The notes under the pieces were generated by a model. It worked only from the letters and a program-made list of their open reading frames with translations. It was not told the origin of the DNA and searched no databases. DNA of 64,000 nucleotides from Zopfochytrium polystomum (lineage: Eukaryota > Chytridiomycota > Chytridiomycetes > Chytridiales > Chytridiaceae). Location of the stretch: assembly GCA_025765615.1 (NCBI GenBank), contig JAIVFJ010000060.1, positions 186,001 through 250,000 on the forward strand, read 5' to 3'. This document shows, piece after piece, positions 32,982 through 45,435 of this stretch; the stretch's first letter is position 1, and every line of letters begins with the position of its first letter. The position numbers and the translations under genes were made by a program.

Positions 32982-35170
32982 TGTGAGGACGACAGGCCGT
33001 CAAGCCTGTGACCTCAAATAAAAGAGTGTATACCCACTTTTTCACTGATAATTGTGAGGATTATCCACCCGTCTCGAAGCGCGTTATACACGCATTCGGC
33101 TTGGACTCTGCTGTATATATTATTATTTTATTATTATTGGTTGTCCACATAAGCCACCGACTGACACTTGTTGTCGCGCCTGCGTCACCTGTCACTATTA
33201 TTATTTGTGCCATTATTATTATTATTATTCTGTACAATGGCTGCAGACTGAGTGACTCAGTGTCTGCTCAACTGCTGGCATAGGGCTTCCTTGCTCAGTG
33301 GTTAGAGCGCTCCCCTCAATTGGGAAGGTGCCAAGTTCAAGACATGCCGACTGTTGGGCTGCGAAGTCCACCATGTTCAGCTAATAACCCTCACTTTTGG
33401 AATGACTAAGGACTGAACCACTTCTGTGGGAGAAGTGCAAAGTCCAGATGCCCAGCTACCATGATGTAATGCCTCATATGAGTGGTATGAGAAGACAGGG
33501 CTTTTCTTTCTCTTTCTGTTGATGATTTTTACTTATTTTTTCAATTAGTATTTTCTTTTGTTTTGGCTCTTTTTCTTGTTTTATCTTTTATTTAGTTGTT
33601 TGTTTACTGTCTCTCTTTGTGTGTCTTCCTTTCTTTCTGTGGCTGTGGTGAGTGTCTTCTTGTCTGCACCAATCATTTCTTGCCAGTTTCTCCACCCCCC
33701 CTCCACTCTGCTCTGGTGGCTGTCTGCCAAGAAATGGCCCCATGATTCTCTGAGCTGTCTCTCTTTGTTGATGGCTCAGCCCCATTTGGTGAATCACCCA
33801 TCCATTCTGTTCTTTACTGTTTTATTTATTGTTTTGCTGTTTTGTATGTGTTTTCCCTCCTTTTTCCTCTCCTCCCTGTGATTCCAACCCTCTCCTATTT
33901 AAACTGCTGCCCCCCCCTTCTTGTTGACTGTGAGAACTGTACCTGAAGTCCCTTGCCTGCCCTTTTCTTCCTGACTGTGTGTATGAGCTGGGGGTTGCAG
34001 TCCCCTGGTGTGTGACAGGAGGTTGAAGTCCTCTTGGCCATCATGGCAGTGTGCTGGGTTCAATCCCCAGTGCACCTCACCATTCTGCATGCTGCTTAGG
34101 TTGGACTGGGTAGGAGCCACTTGGTGATGGAAGGATAGAGGGTAAATCTGTGGTGGTGCCTCTAGATTCCTGTCAATACATCTAGTCAAATCCAGGTCTC
34201 TCAAGGTGATATGAATGAGCTGGCTGGTCAGGTACTGCTGCAGAAATGGTCTCTCAGGTATGCCCCCATCTCCCTGGTTGTTGGCTCCTGTGGCCTCTGG
34301 TGGGCCTGGTCTTCACTGGGTTCAGACCCTCTTTCTCTCAGATTAATGCCTGTGATGTTGTGGTGTCACACTTGTGTGTGGGAGTGGGTTTTAACCTTCC
34401 TTGCTTCTAAGATAGGGGATTCCTCTGGCCTGGTGAGGCAGATGTCTGTGTCCTAGTAGGATGAAGCAAGAAGAGTCCCACTGTCTCCCACCCTGCGTGC
34501 CCCCTCCTTGGATTGAGTTGGAACTTCTCTTGGGAGTGAGACAAGATGTGTCTGGTTCTGTTAAGTGAAAAACAGTTCTGGTTTGATCCAACAGGCATCT
34601 CTGCACACTAACTGTTCCTTGTGTTTGCCCTTTGTGTCCAACCCCCTCCAACCTAGGGCTTGTCTTTGGCAGAGAGGGAGATGGTGCTCCAAGGTGGTGG
34701 CTCCAACAGGTTGGGACCTGGCCACTTTCCTCCCCACTCTCTTGCCTTCCCCCTTGGCTTCTGCCTTGGGAAGGAGCTGGCACAGATTGGTTGGTGCTGC
34801 CTTAGGCGCCCCCTTTGTTGCCCTAAGTCTCATTCCTTACCGAGTGATTCGGTCCCTTTGGCTTTGCCATTGGGGTTTCTCTGTGTCTTGGACCAGAGGC
34901 ATTTTGCACTTTCTTTTGTGATTGTGCCACCTTTGTCACACTTTTCTTATGTTTCCCTTTTAGATGTGTGATAACTGCTCTTTTTTGTGTTTAAAGAGTT
35001 TCTTTTGTGTTTGATGATGGGCTTTAGTAGACTCCAAATACATTTTCCTGTCTGGTGACCCCTAGACACCTTCTTTTGCCCCTTTTCATTAGATAGGATT
35101 GGTATTTAGGCCATTGCTCTATTTCCACCTCCAGCCCAGGGTGAGGAGATTTAGAGAGCACAGTCTCACA
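32982..35170 (-). mobile_element. Family A element, copy 1, inserted in copia RT (TSD GGAC)
   Basis: A 2189-bp insertion begins TGTGAGGACG and ends CAGTCTCACA, with GGAC on both sides (32978-32981 and 35171-35174). It lies in the opposite orientation to copies 2 and 3. Two tRNA-like blocks are present: an A-box-like TTGCTCAGTGG at 33291-33301 followed by a GTTCAAGACA-type B-box, and a perfect T-arm at 34054-34070. CT/T-rich DNA lies between them. No transposase or polymerase is encoded. TG...CA ends and 4-bp duplications suggest solo LTRs; two Pol III-type relics in one unit argue for a composite element. Confidence 0.8.
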
Positions 35171-36700
35171 GGACTTGGTATCGGCGTCTAGCCCTCCACC
35201 TTTGGTCAAAAGGCTTTGCTCAGAGCCGGGCAGACCCCTGCCTCTTCTGGCGCCAGACCAAGTGCGGGCTCTGCTTCATTCTGGCGTATGTCGACGACCT
35301 TCCACTCTTTGGCCACACTGCTGCCATCAAGGAGGCTGTTGCAGACCTCAAGACAGAGTTCAAGCTTCGAGAGCTGGGAAAGCTCAGCTACATTCTCTCC
35401 ATGGAAGTCATTCGTGATTCAAACTTCACAATTCTCCATCAGACTAACTTCCTCTGGAACCTCCTCTCGCGTTTTGAGGCTAAGCACGGACCTGTAACGC
35501 CTCGCAACGCACCACTCAAGGTAACAGCCAAGCTCACCCCTCGTGACCAGCACTCCACCAACCCAAGTGAGGAGAGCGTCGACAGCACTGAGTACCTCCA
35601 TGTGATTGGCAGCCTTAACTACGCTGCAACGTCAACAAGACCAGACCTGGCACTCAGTGTCAGCTTGCTTGGTTCCTTTGCTCAAGACCCATGCATCCGG
35701 CACTGGCACGAGCTACTTGATGTTGTGGGGTATGTCAAGGCCACCTCCACAGTTGGACTTCGCTACAGCTCAGACAGGAACAACCAAATTGTTGGCTATG
35801 CTGATGCATCGTACAACTCCCGCCACGACTCTCGCTCACAGATAGCATACCTGGTGCTATTAGCAGGGGGAGCCATAGCATGGAAATCAACAAGATCAGC
35901 AACTGTCCCAACCTCATCCACAGCAGCAGAGTACATTGCACTCAGTGAGCTTGGTCGGGAACTTGAGGCCATCAACAACCTCCACCTATCAATCCAGCAT
36001 CCCCTCAAGCTACCGATCATTGCCTACGAGGACAACACACCATCGATCCACATGACAGTTAACGACCTTCACACCGATCGCTCCAAGCACATCCGCCTTC
36101 GGTACCACCACATTCGGTCACTTGTTGAGGAGGGACTTGTGCAAGTTGAGTATGTCTACTCGATGGACCAGCTTGCAGACCTCCTCACCAAGCCACATGG
36201 ACGTGATATGGTCTACAAGGGCCGGACTCTACTTGGACTGGTTGACTCAACTGAGAATCCAAGATGATAAATGCAACGTCACAAGAAAATCCTAGATACA
36301 AGATCAAAACGACGTGAGGAACACATTCGACAAAAGAGTATCAAGAAGAAGGAACGCAAGAACTTGGACCACACTGTGGCGTGGAAGGCGTGGCTGGCGC
36401 GCCAAGGGAAATCAGCAGGATAGGCCCAACAGGGAAGGGGAGGGCACTGGACAAACTTTACTTTACCTTTTGCCTTATTCGGCTCTTCATGTATTTTCTA
36501 TTCCTACCCTTTTGAAGTTCACTCCTCAGCAGTATTTTCCCAGATATTTTCACTTCCTTTCCCTGCCACGGTTTTCCCAGATCAGCCAATTGATTTGGGT
36601 TTTTCATCTGAGCAGGGGCTTCAAGCACTCTTCCCCAGTTTCTTACCTCTGGAGGGTTTTGTTTGAAGTCTAGGAAGGGCACGTGTGCAAGGGGGAGTGT

Positions 36701-36833
36701 TGGAATATGCCCCCGCAAAAAGAAAAAAAGAAAAAAAAAAGAGAAGTTGATCACAGACTTGACTTGTCACACCATCCTGCTCGTGCGACGACCACGACTG
36801 CAATCACCATCGCCTCACTGCCGGATTCCAACA
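36701..36833 (+). repeat. 3' LTR of the copia element (133 bp)
   Basis: TGGAATATGC ... CCAACA, preceded by TGT and by the purine-rich tract. Near-identical to the 5' LTR. Confidence 0.95.
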
Positions 36834-37655
36834 AAAACCTTCCAAAATATTGGAGCCGGGGCCCAGAATCAATACCTCCTTTCAGAGATGGTCACATATT
36901 CTGCATAAAGAGGAAAAAAAAAGTCTACTACTATTGTATTGTAATGTTTGTGTAACACAGCAACACCTTGTGTGAGGTGATGATACTTGAGAAATCATAA
37001 ATTCGCTGGAAAGAACCTCTGACCTGCTGGGATAGTTCTTTACATCCATTTGTGGACAAGGCAAGGCGGGTAATGAATAAACAAAGTGGCCGAGATTAAA
37101 CAGTATCCAGTCTGATCCAGAGAACCACAGACTTTGTCTGGTTAAACCCGGGTTCCCGGATTCATTAACGTTACATAATCCGGCTGAATCGGTGGGGCGC
37201 GTAAGTCTGGAGGAAATGGTGACGACACTTGTAACCTCTTTCCCTAATAACCGGATTCTCCCGGGTTCTCAGCCAGATTTCCTGTCAGATTCCTCCGGAT
37301 CAGATCAGGTGTGCTGTGTTGGTGCTTGCGGTATTAATATAACATTGCATCATGGCGACTCCAATGCTGCAGCACTGGACCCGCACACAGGCACACAGGG
37401 GTTACTGCTGAAACCAATCGGTAAATAACTCCAACACCAGGCTGGCGCACGCGAATGAACATCACTTGCGGCGGACAGCGCCACACAGTGTGTTAGTCCT
37501 TTTTGACGAGACGGGGGGGAACAGGGTCCCTCCCTCACATGTATTGCTCACTCACAATTGAACAGCGGATAATCGGTTGGGAACGAACCAGGGAACAAAA
37601 GAAAAACGAGCCAAACACACACACAGGGCAGGCACACACACACACGTGGCGGGCA

Positions 37656-37690
<35 letters not shown>

Positions 37691-37798
37691 ACACGCACAC
37701 GCTCACTGTCTCTCTCAATCACAGACAATCACAGACCGCAGGGGGGAAAGGAGGAGTAGGGATGAAGAGGGAGGCTGGGGCTATTATTAAACACGAAA
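36834..37798. other. Intergenic, 3' flank of SIN3
   Basis: Holds a (CA)n tract at about 37660-37690 with neighbouring CACA-rich DNA, and a palindrome-rich patch near 37140-37190 (CCCGGGTTCCCGGATTC). AATAAT near 37788 on the SIN3 strand could serve as a polyadenylation signal. No gene is seen. Confidence 0.5.
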
Positions 37799-40700
37799 TC
37801 ATTCCACCATTCGGTCGTCGTCATTCGTTCCCTCCGCGGCGCTTCCGCCGGCAGAGGATATCCTCGATATCGAAGCCGAGGGCGCGGAGGGTCTAGAAGC
37901 ACCGGGCGTCGCCTCTTGATCCACTGCCATGGACCCACCACCAGGCGGTACGATTGGGTTCACAGCTTCCGCGACATCGCTGGTTGGGTGCGGTGCCGGC
38001 GGCGGGGATCCCGGCGCAGCAGCAGTTGTGCCCAGCGCCGATGCCTGAACGGAGGACGTCAGGGACGGCTGCGCAGAATACGGAATAGCTGCCGCTAGTG
38101 AAGGAGGGGGAGGACTTCGGGGGCGATCCATATCGACGTCGACCTCATCGGATTTCCTTTTCAAGGAGGTAGGGGAAGCTGCCGTGGGCAGCGACGGAGA
38201 GGTTACGACAGGCATAAACGCGGTTGTTGGGGCAGTGCTCGAAGTTGAGGCCACGGGCGTCTCGGTGATTCGAAGATCAGTCAGCCGTCGCTGGAGCCAT
38301 TTCCCAAACCGTTCAGACCGCTGCCGGTACGCACGTTCCCCGTAAACTACCGAACGAGTGGCGCGTGCACGATTGCTTCGCCCGTTCCGCCTGTTTCGGC
38401 TGCCTCTGCCCCCGTCTTCGCTGTCACTTTCACCGCCGCTGCTGCTGCTGGTATCCCCACCGCCACCGGCCTCCTTAACGGCAGCGTCCTTTGCTTCGTC
38501 GCTGGCAGCATTTGTATCGATGAGTGGTACAGCCTGATGTTGCGATTTTGCGACTTTTCGCCGCGCCGCGACACGGCAGTAGTAGTCCTCAGTGTTTTCC
38601 ACAAAGTAAAGCTTGTAGCTACCCAGCTCAAGCTTTAGCTCGATTCCGCTCTGGGCGTCCACACCGCCACCACTGACATATCCTCCACTTCCACTTCCCT
38701 CGCCCCAGACAGTGCCGGCAGCTGCAGCACGGGCAGTGCGGTCTTCTTGTGGAGGAAGGTTTCTCTTCAAAAATGGATCCTTAATTTTGACGCCATCCGT
38801 TTCGGCAAGCGATATGTAGTTATCGACATAGAGAGACCAATGCTCTTCCGCCGATGCAGGAGTGTCCATAATGGTGTCATCGCTGTTCAACTGACCAATC
38901 GTCAGCACTTTCGTGTTTGCGAACTGCGGTATGGTTATTAGACAGCGCACCTCTTTAATTGCTACTCACATATTCGAACCGGTACAAAACGTCGTCTTGA
39001 GCCAAAATGTTTTGAGCCGTTAAGCGGTACAAATTTTCGCTCTTCTGAGTGAACACCTTCCTATCGCGCTCTTTGTAGTACAGATCCGCCAATTGGAAGT
39101 TGACGTTCTCTGAAATAATATTTGTGAGCTGCTTCACGATCGCCTGCAGTACTTTGTCGATAGTAAACATTAAGAAAGCGTTCGTGCCATAGAGAGATCG
39201 GCACTTTTCCTCATACTCCGACTGCTCAATTTTGCTGTCAAGAAAGTCGTGGATCGCTCGATGAAGCTCTTCGAAACGGTTTTTGACGTCGGACGCGATG
39301 GAATCCTGGATGTTCTCGGGTCGCTGTAAACCCATCTCCACAGCAAAAGGATTGATCTGGTCTGTCTTTGGGGGATACATCTCGTAGTAGTTCGAGAGCT
39401 CCTTCATTTTCAGCAGCCGAGAGTACAGAATTTGGTACAGTCGCATAAAAGTGTAAAATGTGCCGTTCGCGTAGAACGGATACGTCCGACGTGGGCCTTT
39501 ACTGATCCTCGTGTGCGTAGTCCGCTGCCTCTGCGGGCTCCCGTTCACAGACGAAATGGAAGCAGAGTCATCGCCCGACTCGCTCTCCGCCTCCGCTCCT
39601 TTTCCATTCCCGATTCCAGTGGAAGACGTTGCACGCCGCACAAGGAGTTCCTTCCGCAGCTCGGGCTTGATGCTCGGCTTGTTTGAATAAGCTGAGGAGT
39701 CCCCTGTGGCTCCCCCAGTCGCCGGGGTCGCGTCGTAAGCGCTTGGGCTCGACACCTCCATTGCGTCATCAGTACTTTCCGACTTGCTGTCGTCGACGCC
39801 TCCGTCTTTCGCGTTGGTCTCACCGGTGGTATCCCCAGTGACAGCGTCTCCATCTGCAGTATCGCCATCCTCATCCTCGTAGTCATCTTTGCCGTACTCA
39901 TAGCTGTCGAGGGAAAAAAACCGCCGAACGTACAAAGAAAGGAAATCTCCAATTCGATCTTCGTCGCTTTGCGTGATGGAATTAGTTTGGGAGACTACTG
40001 TCATGATGAGACGCCGCGCGTCACGGAAGATGTGAGAGTCTGGGAATCGGAACTCCAGCTGATACCGCTTGTGAATTGATGACTCCAGCGGGCTCATGGT
40101 ATAGCGATTTATTCCAGGGGGATTGGAGCGGGAGTTCAACGTTGAAGGCCTCGAGGATGAGCGAGCAGCAAGTAGAATTTTGCGGTGCTCTTTCTGTTCG
40201 CGATGCAAATTGTCAATCTCATTGAGCAGAGCCTTCGGCGAAATGGATTTCTTGTCGGTTGTTTTGAACGAGACGCCTTGGTGATCCATTGCCTTGTAGT
40301 AGTTTTTCGCGTCAACCTCTCGCCAAACTTTATTCCAATCACGCTAGTGGTGAAAGCGGTGAGCAATTTAGTTCAGGGTGGCTCTTCTCCAAAACTACTT
40401 TACAAACCTGGCTGCGCTTCCATTCCTCATCCTTTTGCTTCAATCGTTTCAAAATGATAGGCACAGCTACTGCCGGAGATTCATGCAAGTGCTCAATCAT
40501 CTCCAGGCCTCTGTCGTTATCATAGACCTTTTTGATAACTCGCTGGTAAATAGTTTTCGACGTGCCTGCGGTTGAATAGATTCAGACAACGCCATTACAA
40601 GATCAAACGACCCACCACCGATTCCTGGGGGCAGCTTAAACTGCGTGCGCTGTTCTGGGGACATGGATTGAATCTGGCGGTAAATGGGCTCAAGCAGTGC

Positions 40701-43700
40701 AATGGTTTGCAGGTTCGCCTCAATGTTAAGGTCGAACTCATAGCGCTCCTCCTCGCACTTGTGCAACGCTTCTTCGTACTGCGTTTTTCTGTGCGAAACG
40801 AAGCCGGTTTCCGAGACATACTCAGGCTGTGAGATCCAATCATCGTTTAAAACCTCGTTGCACAGATCGTCCCGACCAGAGCATGGAGGCTTTGGGTACT
40901 GCCCATAAAACTGTGTTTCAATTAAATGAAGGAAGGAAACTTAAAAGCTCACGTTGCTTGGAAGTTTTCGGTAACTGTGACCGACCCGGCGAAGAGTTCG
41001 GACATCAGTCTCCATCCTGTCAGCGGGTACGTTGTCTAGAGTAGCACGTCAGCAAGACCTCTTACAATAATTATCGCTTACGTATGACTTGGTTCTCTTC
41101 ATACTTCACAAACTTTTTAAACCAATCGAAAAGCTCAGGGGCTTTTGACAGGAAAGGTTCCACCCGTTCGACAAGCGTTTTTGCGTCAATAATTTCCTGG
41201 CTGAATAGATTAAGTACTTTGAGAAACTCGTTGTAGGTGGCTTTGTTTCCAATAGTTCTCTTGCAGCGGTCGATCCATTCCAACTCCTCGATTGTGTCAG
41301 GGCGATTCGGCTGCCCAGCGGGAATAATGTTTGCGGCTGTTGGGGGTTGATAAATTGGCCCTTGGCCAGGAACGACCTGGTTACCGTTCGGTGGAATCAT
41401 TGTCCCAGAAATTAGGGGAACAGGTCCCGAGAAACCGATCGGATGAGTTATAGGAACAGGTGTCGGCGGAGGTGGAACTGCTGTGGGTTTCGCACGTTTC
41501 TTGTTCACCGGAGCACTTGGCCCTGGAGGGACTGCTGCCGGAGGCAATGGCGGTGCCCCAAACGAGCTGGAGATGCTCAATGGCGGTTGCGATTGCGGAG
41601 TTCTCTTTGGGCCCTTTTTCGCGGTTGGCGGGCGAGGGTCATTTGGTGCCACTGAGGGAAAATTTCCGACCGGTGGCATTCGGCTGGGACCTACAATGAT
41701 ACATAATAAATTAAGGGTCCAGGCGGGTTCTAACTTTTTTCTCACCGGCAGGTGGTCTATCCTGGTTTGCTTGACTGGTGTCAGGCAGAAATTGCTTGAA
41801 CTCGTCAAGGAGATCTGGGGAACCTTTGAAAAGACCCTGTACTTGGTCGTAAACTTCTTGAATAGGCTTTCCCTCCTTTTGGTATGTCTGAAGGATTTCG
41901 AAAAATTGCTTGTAAATGTCCGGTTCGTTCGAAAACCGATTCTTCAGAAATAGCAGTGATTTGCTGTTAGTAGGAGCCCTTTGACTTCAGGAGACTAATT
42001 ATTGTACCTTGATCTTGTTGACATAATTGATGGCGTGATTGAATTCAACTGGCTGCCTTCTCAGGCCAGCAGTAGCAGACTGGGCGGAAGGTCCAGTCGC
42101 AGGTTGCGCGGGCACAGGGCCAGCGGCAGGTATCGGGCCGCCTGCTGCTGGAGGTGGGGCGTTTTGCATGTGCGCGACAGCAGGCTCCCCCGTCGAATGG
42201 GGTGCTTGAGGAGCGGTGGGAGGTACGGACACGACTGTCTGATAAGTAGGAACGCCTGTTGGATGCATGGCCATGTGTGCGTGGTGCGGGGCCGGCTGCG
42301 GCATTGGTGGAGGCCCAGCGGGGACTGACGACTCGTACTTTACTGGAGCTCCGCTGGCAAGGTCCGCGATTGGCGGAAGCGGCGCCGCAGGGGCTTGAGA
42401 TGGATGGGAGATTGGATAACCGTGTGGCCCTTCGTTTGGAATGCCCATGGCTGGCGGAGGTGGGCCGCCGAACTGAGCGGCAATGGGCTGAGCGACATTG
42501 GGGTAGAATGGGTCAGGTTGAGGAGGGCTTCGAACACCTCCGCCGATCCGGGGAGGTGGGGCCGTCGAGTTGTATGTTCCAATCGGAGGATGACCATGCT
42601 GGGGTCCCTGACTTGGTGGATGCACGGGCACCATGGTTCCAACCGGCATGGCCTCCTGCAAGTGACTCCCTGGTGTTATGACTCTTATGGGCTCGTTCGG
42701 GTTTGAAGAGGCTTCAATTCGAAAGCCTGGCGGCAAAAACGTGTTGAAACCGTTGATGAGCTCTGGATGTCCATGGAAAAGGGAAGAAACGCGTTCGATC
42801 ACGCCCGGTGTGTCGATGCTGTGGATTAAAGGGCAGCGTTAGCCAGAAATCAATCTTGAGAAATTCAAATACCTTTGTGATTTAAATTCTTTCATTATGT
42901 CCAGGAACGAATTGTAAACGTCAGGCTGTTCCTGAAATTGTATTTTGACGTGGTTCAAGTACGCAAGCGCATCATCCACGTTCAGAGCTCGGTTCGCGCC
43001 CTGCTGTTCCATGTCGGGGCTGCTAGGTGAGCCCTGATTCATTCCCGCGTCGGGGCCGTGCGGATGTTGAGGAGGAACGTGGGATATCCTCTGCGATTGA
43101 GGCTGTGGCGCAGAGTGCATGAAAGGCTGGGACGGCGGAGGAGGGGATGCAATCGGGCCCATTGTTGGGCCGCCGGCTGGCCCCGCAGACGGTTGCTGAA
43201 GGTGACGAGCGGGGGGTGAAAGCGATCTTCCAGAGTACTGCATACTGATGGGGCGACCGTACGAGTCCACGGTGCCGCGAGGGGCAGCGCGAGGCGGGAT
43301 TATTGGCTGCGACGACTGCAGCGAGGGTTGCGCTTGGTGGTGAGGAGGAAGGGGAATCTGCTGCTGCTGTGGGTGAGGCGGCTGCTGTTGCTGCTGTTGC
43401 TGCTGCTGCCTGCTGCTGTGAGACGGTATGAATTGGGCGCGTCGGTTCGATGACGAGGGCGTGGGGGACGATGGAGGCGAGGACGTGGCCGCCCCCATCG
43501 AGAACGAGGGCGGTGGTTGAACAGCGGCGGCACCGGCAGAAGGCGAATGGGATGATGAAGAACGAGGGGGTTGGCGGGCGGCCGTCGGCGCAGAGGTTGG
43601 AAGATAGGTGGGCCATGAGTGAAGTAGCGGCGGCGGTTGCGGTTGAGGTGGTGGGAGCGGTGGTTGTGGTGGTTGGGGTTGTTGGTGTTGGTTTTGGTGT

Positions 43701-44279
43701 TTAGGTGTGATGGGCATGTCAGCAAACACAACAAAAGGGACAAAGAAAAAAGAGAAAAACAGGGGGGAGAGGAAAAAGTCAAAGAAAACAGAGAAAAGAT
43801 AATAAAAAGTAAACAACAGGGGAAAACAGACAAAATGAAAAAGGAAAACGAGAGTGAGAGGGAGTGTGCGATGTGCGCGTGAGTGAGCGGAGTACGCCGC
43901 ACCAAATCTCCCAGCCAACAGCGGCTTCGCGAAAGAGAGGGGAATGGAGGAAAGGGGAGGAAACACGCACGAACCCAGCAAACGGCGGAAGCGACGCCGA
44001 GGAAGGCGGAGGACCATCGCCGTACGGATTCCCGGCCATGTGAGGCGGCCCCGGCGGCGGCGGCCCTGGCGGCCCCGGCGGCCCAGAAGGCTCGGTCGGC
44101 CCCTGCGGCGGAGGAGGAGGAGGCTGTCCTACGCCCATCCCCGGCGGCGGCGCCGAGTAGACTCCTCCGTACTGCGCTGGACGCGGCGGTCGAAGCGGGG
44201 GAGGCAGCTGCGACGACGTTGGTGGCCCTGACGACGACGAAGGCGGCTCGGACGGCCCGGTGCCGCTGCCCCCTCCCAT
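37799..44279 (-). CDS. Sin3 transcriptional corepressor
   Basis: Scaffold of the Sin3 histone-deacetylase complex, nuclear. Exons from the clear part: 43717-42873, 42818-42008, 41941-41746, 41690-41082, 41035-40953, 40910-40616, 40565-40408, 40343-38970 and 38923-37799. All are GT-AG with phases that close to 1831 residues from ATG 43717. Order: Pro/Gln-rich N-terminus; PAH1 (about 243-310, [16 protein letters not shown]); PAH2 (about 537-620, [12 protein letters not shown]); PAH3 (about 750-820, [18 protein letters not shown]); the HDAC-interaction domain ([37 protein letters not shown]); [20 protein letters not shown]; and the Sin3 C-terminal domain after an acidic insert. An upstream Pro/Gly-rich frame (44279-43975, [13 protein letters not shown]) may be the true first exon, spliced to 43415 in phase. 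PAH domains bind repressors; PAH3 and HID bind Sds3/Rpd3-type partners (family knowledge). Confidence 0.95.
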
Positions 44280-45435
44280 TCAGGCTGAGGAGGACAATGA
44301 CAGGGAAGGGTGCCCGTGTGACTCGCGAAACGGAGAAAAAGGCTCGTTCGAGAGAACCTAAGTTTGTGACAATCGGTCTGGCGGAAGGGGGTGGCGTAAA
44401 CAGGAGGAAACGAGGAAACAGGGGGAAGCAATGATTAGTTGGCGGAGCAACAAGGTGAAGTATGTGGGCTGCCTCTCCCTGTCTCACGCGGCAAGGCAAG
44501 AGAGCGCAGTGCACGTGCGCGGGGGGGGCGGAGAAGGGATTGACAAGCCTGAAGGATAGGATGTCAAGTGATCGAGTGAAGGCTCCCTCAGTGATAGGCT
44601 GTGGGCCAATCAAGGGGGAGGGAGAGGCCGAGCGGGTGAAGGGTGACACTGGGAGATGGGGGGTGGGAACGACTCAAACCACCACCGACCCCAAGGCTCC
44701 GGGGGTGGGTGAGGATCAACAATAGTTGGGGGGCAGCGCGCGTGCGTAAGGGGGGGGAGTGGCTGGTCGGGGGATCGCTCCTTCCCCGCCCTTGGCAAGG
44801 GTCCCAGCTTGGCCGTCCGGTATGAGCAGTCTTGCTTCTCCTCCTTCCCGCCCCCACTCGCGCACTCTCCATCTGGCCTCAGCTCAGCACGTTACCTTTT
44901 TCTTAATCGGGGGCGCGCGCGCTCAATGGTGGTGGTGGTGGGGTTGTAGTCGAGAAAACACACACAGAGAGAGTGAGGGATGCCTCCTTGCCGCGCGTGT
45001 GAAGTTGTCGTGTGGGCTGAAACAAACTGGACAAGGCAACACAACAACACGCAGGCGGTTGGAGACAAATATCAAATATAATATTTATCAAAATATGGCA
45101 AAAACGCAAACGCCAAGGTGGAAAAAGGCTCAGAGCGACCACCTCCTCTCAATGAGATCATGAGATCGCACTCTGCCCTCTCGCCCTTCTGCGGCCCACT
45201 ACAACTAGCAAGGGTCGCGCCCACAAAAAAAAAAAAAAAAAAAAAAAGCGGACACAGAATAGGCATTTGATTGCTAATTACGATACGTGCTCAGGGCAGC
45301 AGCAAAACCATTTATTCGCTAAAAAATGCCTTTCATGCACCGGGCTCATCCATCAATGGTCTAAAAAGACCTCACACCGTTCCCCGCCATCACCACCCAC
45401 CACCACCATCCACAACTACCGTGCGTTGAATCGCT
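44280..45435. other. Intergenic between RPS21 and SIN3
   Basis: Upstream region of SIN3 and 3' flank of RPS21. It contains G-rich runs near 44520 and 44740, a GGTGGTGGTGG patch near 44930 and a poly(A) of about 24 at 45223-45246. No credible frame is seen. Confidence 0.5.

Larger units (their letters stand above)
30011..36267 (+). pseudogene. copia pol (protease, integrase, RT, RNase H), interrupted
   Basis: Read in the -1 frame relative to gag. Protease active site is VVDTGCPRT (about 30140). Integrase has the HHCC zinc finger (HCALGHVGF ... CQTC) and catalytic core (LNVDVNSI; VIRLDRGKESF; SVAERHIQ). A Pro/Lys-rich linker with AT-hook-like GRPRK motifs follows. The frame closes at 31972 unless an intron (31949-32082) is removed, after which it continues into RT (SCKWVYKLK; IDISSAYLYG). 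RT is split after GLKQSGR by the insertion at 32982-35170 and resumes at 35171 in the same frame with YVDDLPLFG. RNase H (GYADASYN, STAAEYIALSE) follows, with a stop near 36267. Apart from the insertion the frame looks intact. Confidence 0.9.
28259..36833 (+). mobile_element. Ty1/copia LTR retrotransposon
   Basis: An element of about 6.4 kb (8575 bp as found, including a later 2189-bp insertion). It is flanked by the 5-bp duplication AAAAC (28254-28258 and 36834-36838). Order is 5' LTR, gag, protease, integrase, reverse transcriptase with RNase H, then a purine tract (AAGGGGGAG, about 36689-36697) and the 3' LTR. Integrase before RT defines the copia superfamily. The LTRs differ by about four substitutions and one A-run length change over 132-133 bp, so insertion is fairly recent on this scale. 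Defects visible are an in-frame stop in gag and the insertion in RT. A usual initiator-tRNA primer site is not seen next to the 5' LTR. Confidence 0.95.

Noticed and set aside
35401..36267. Independent RNase H gene
   Set aside because: It is the C-terminal part of copia pol, continuous in frame with RT sequence from 35171 once the insertion is removed.
43300..44649. 449-codon minus-strand frame overlapping the SIN3 5' region
   Set aside because: Phe/Ser/Arg-rich translation in the wrong frame relative to the PAH-containing exons; no domain.
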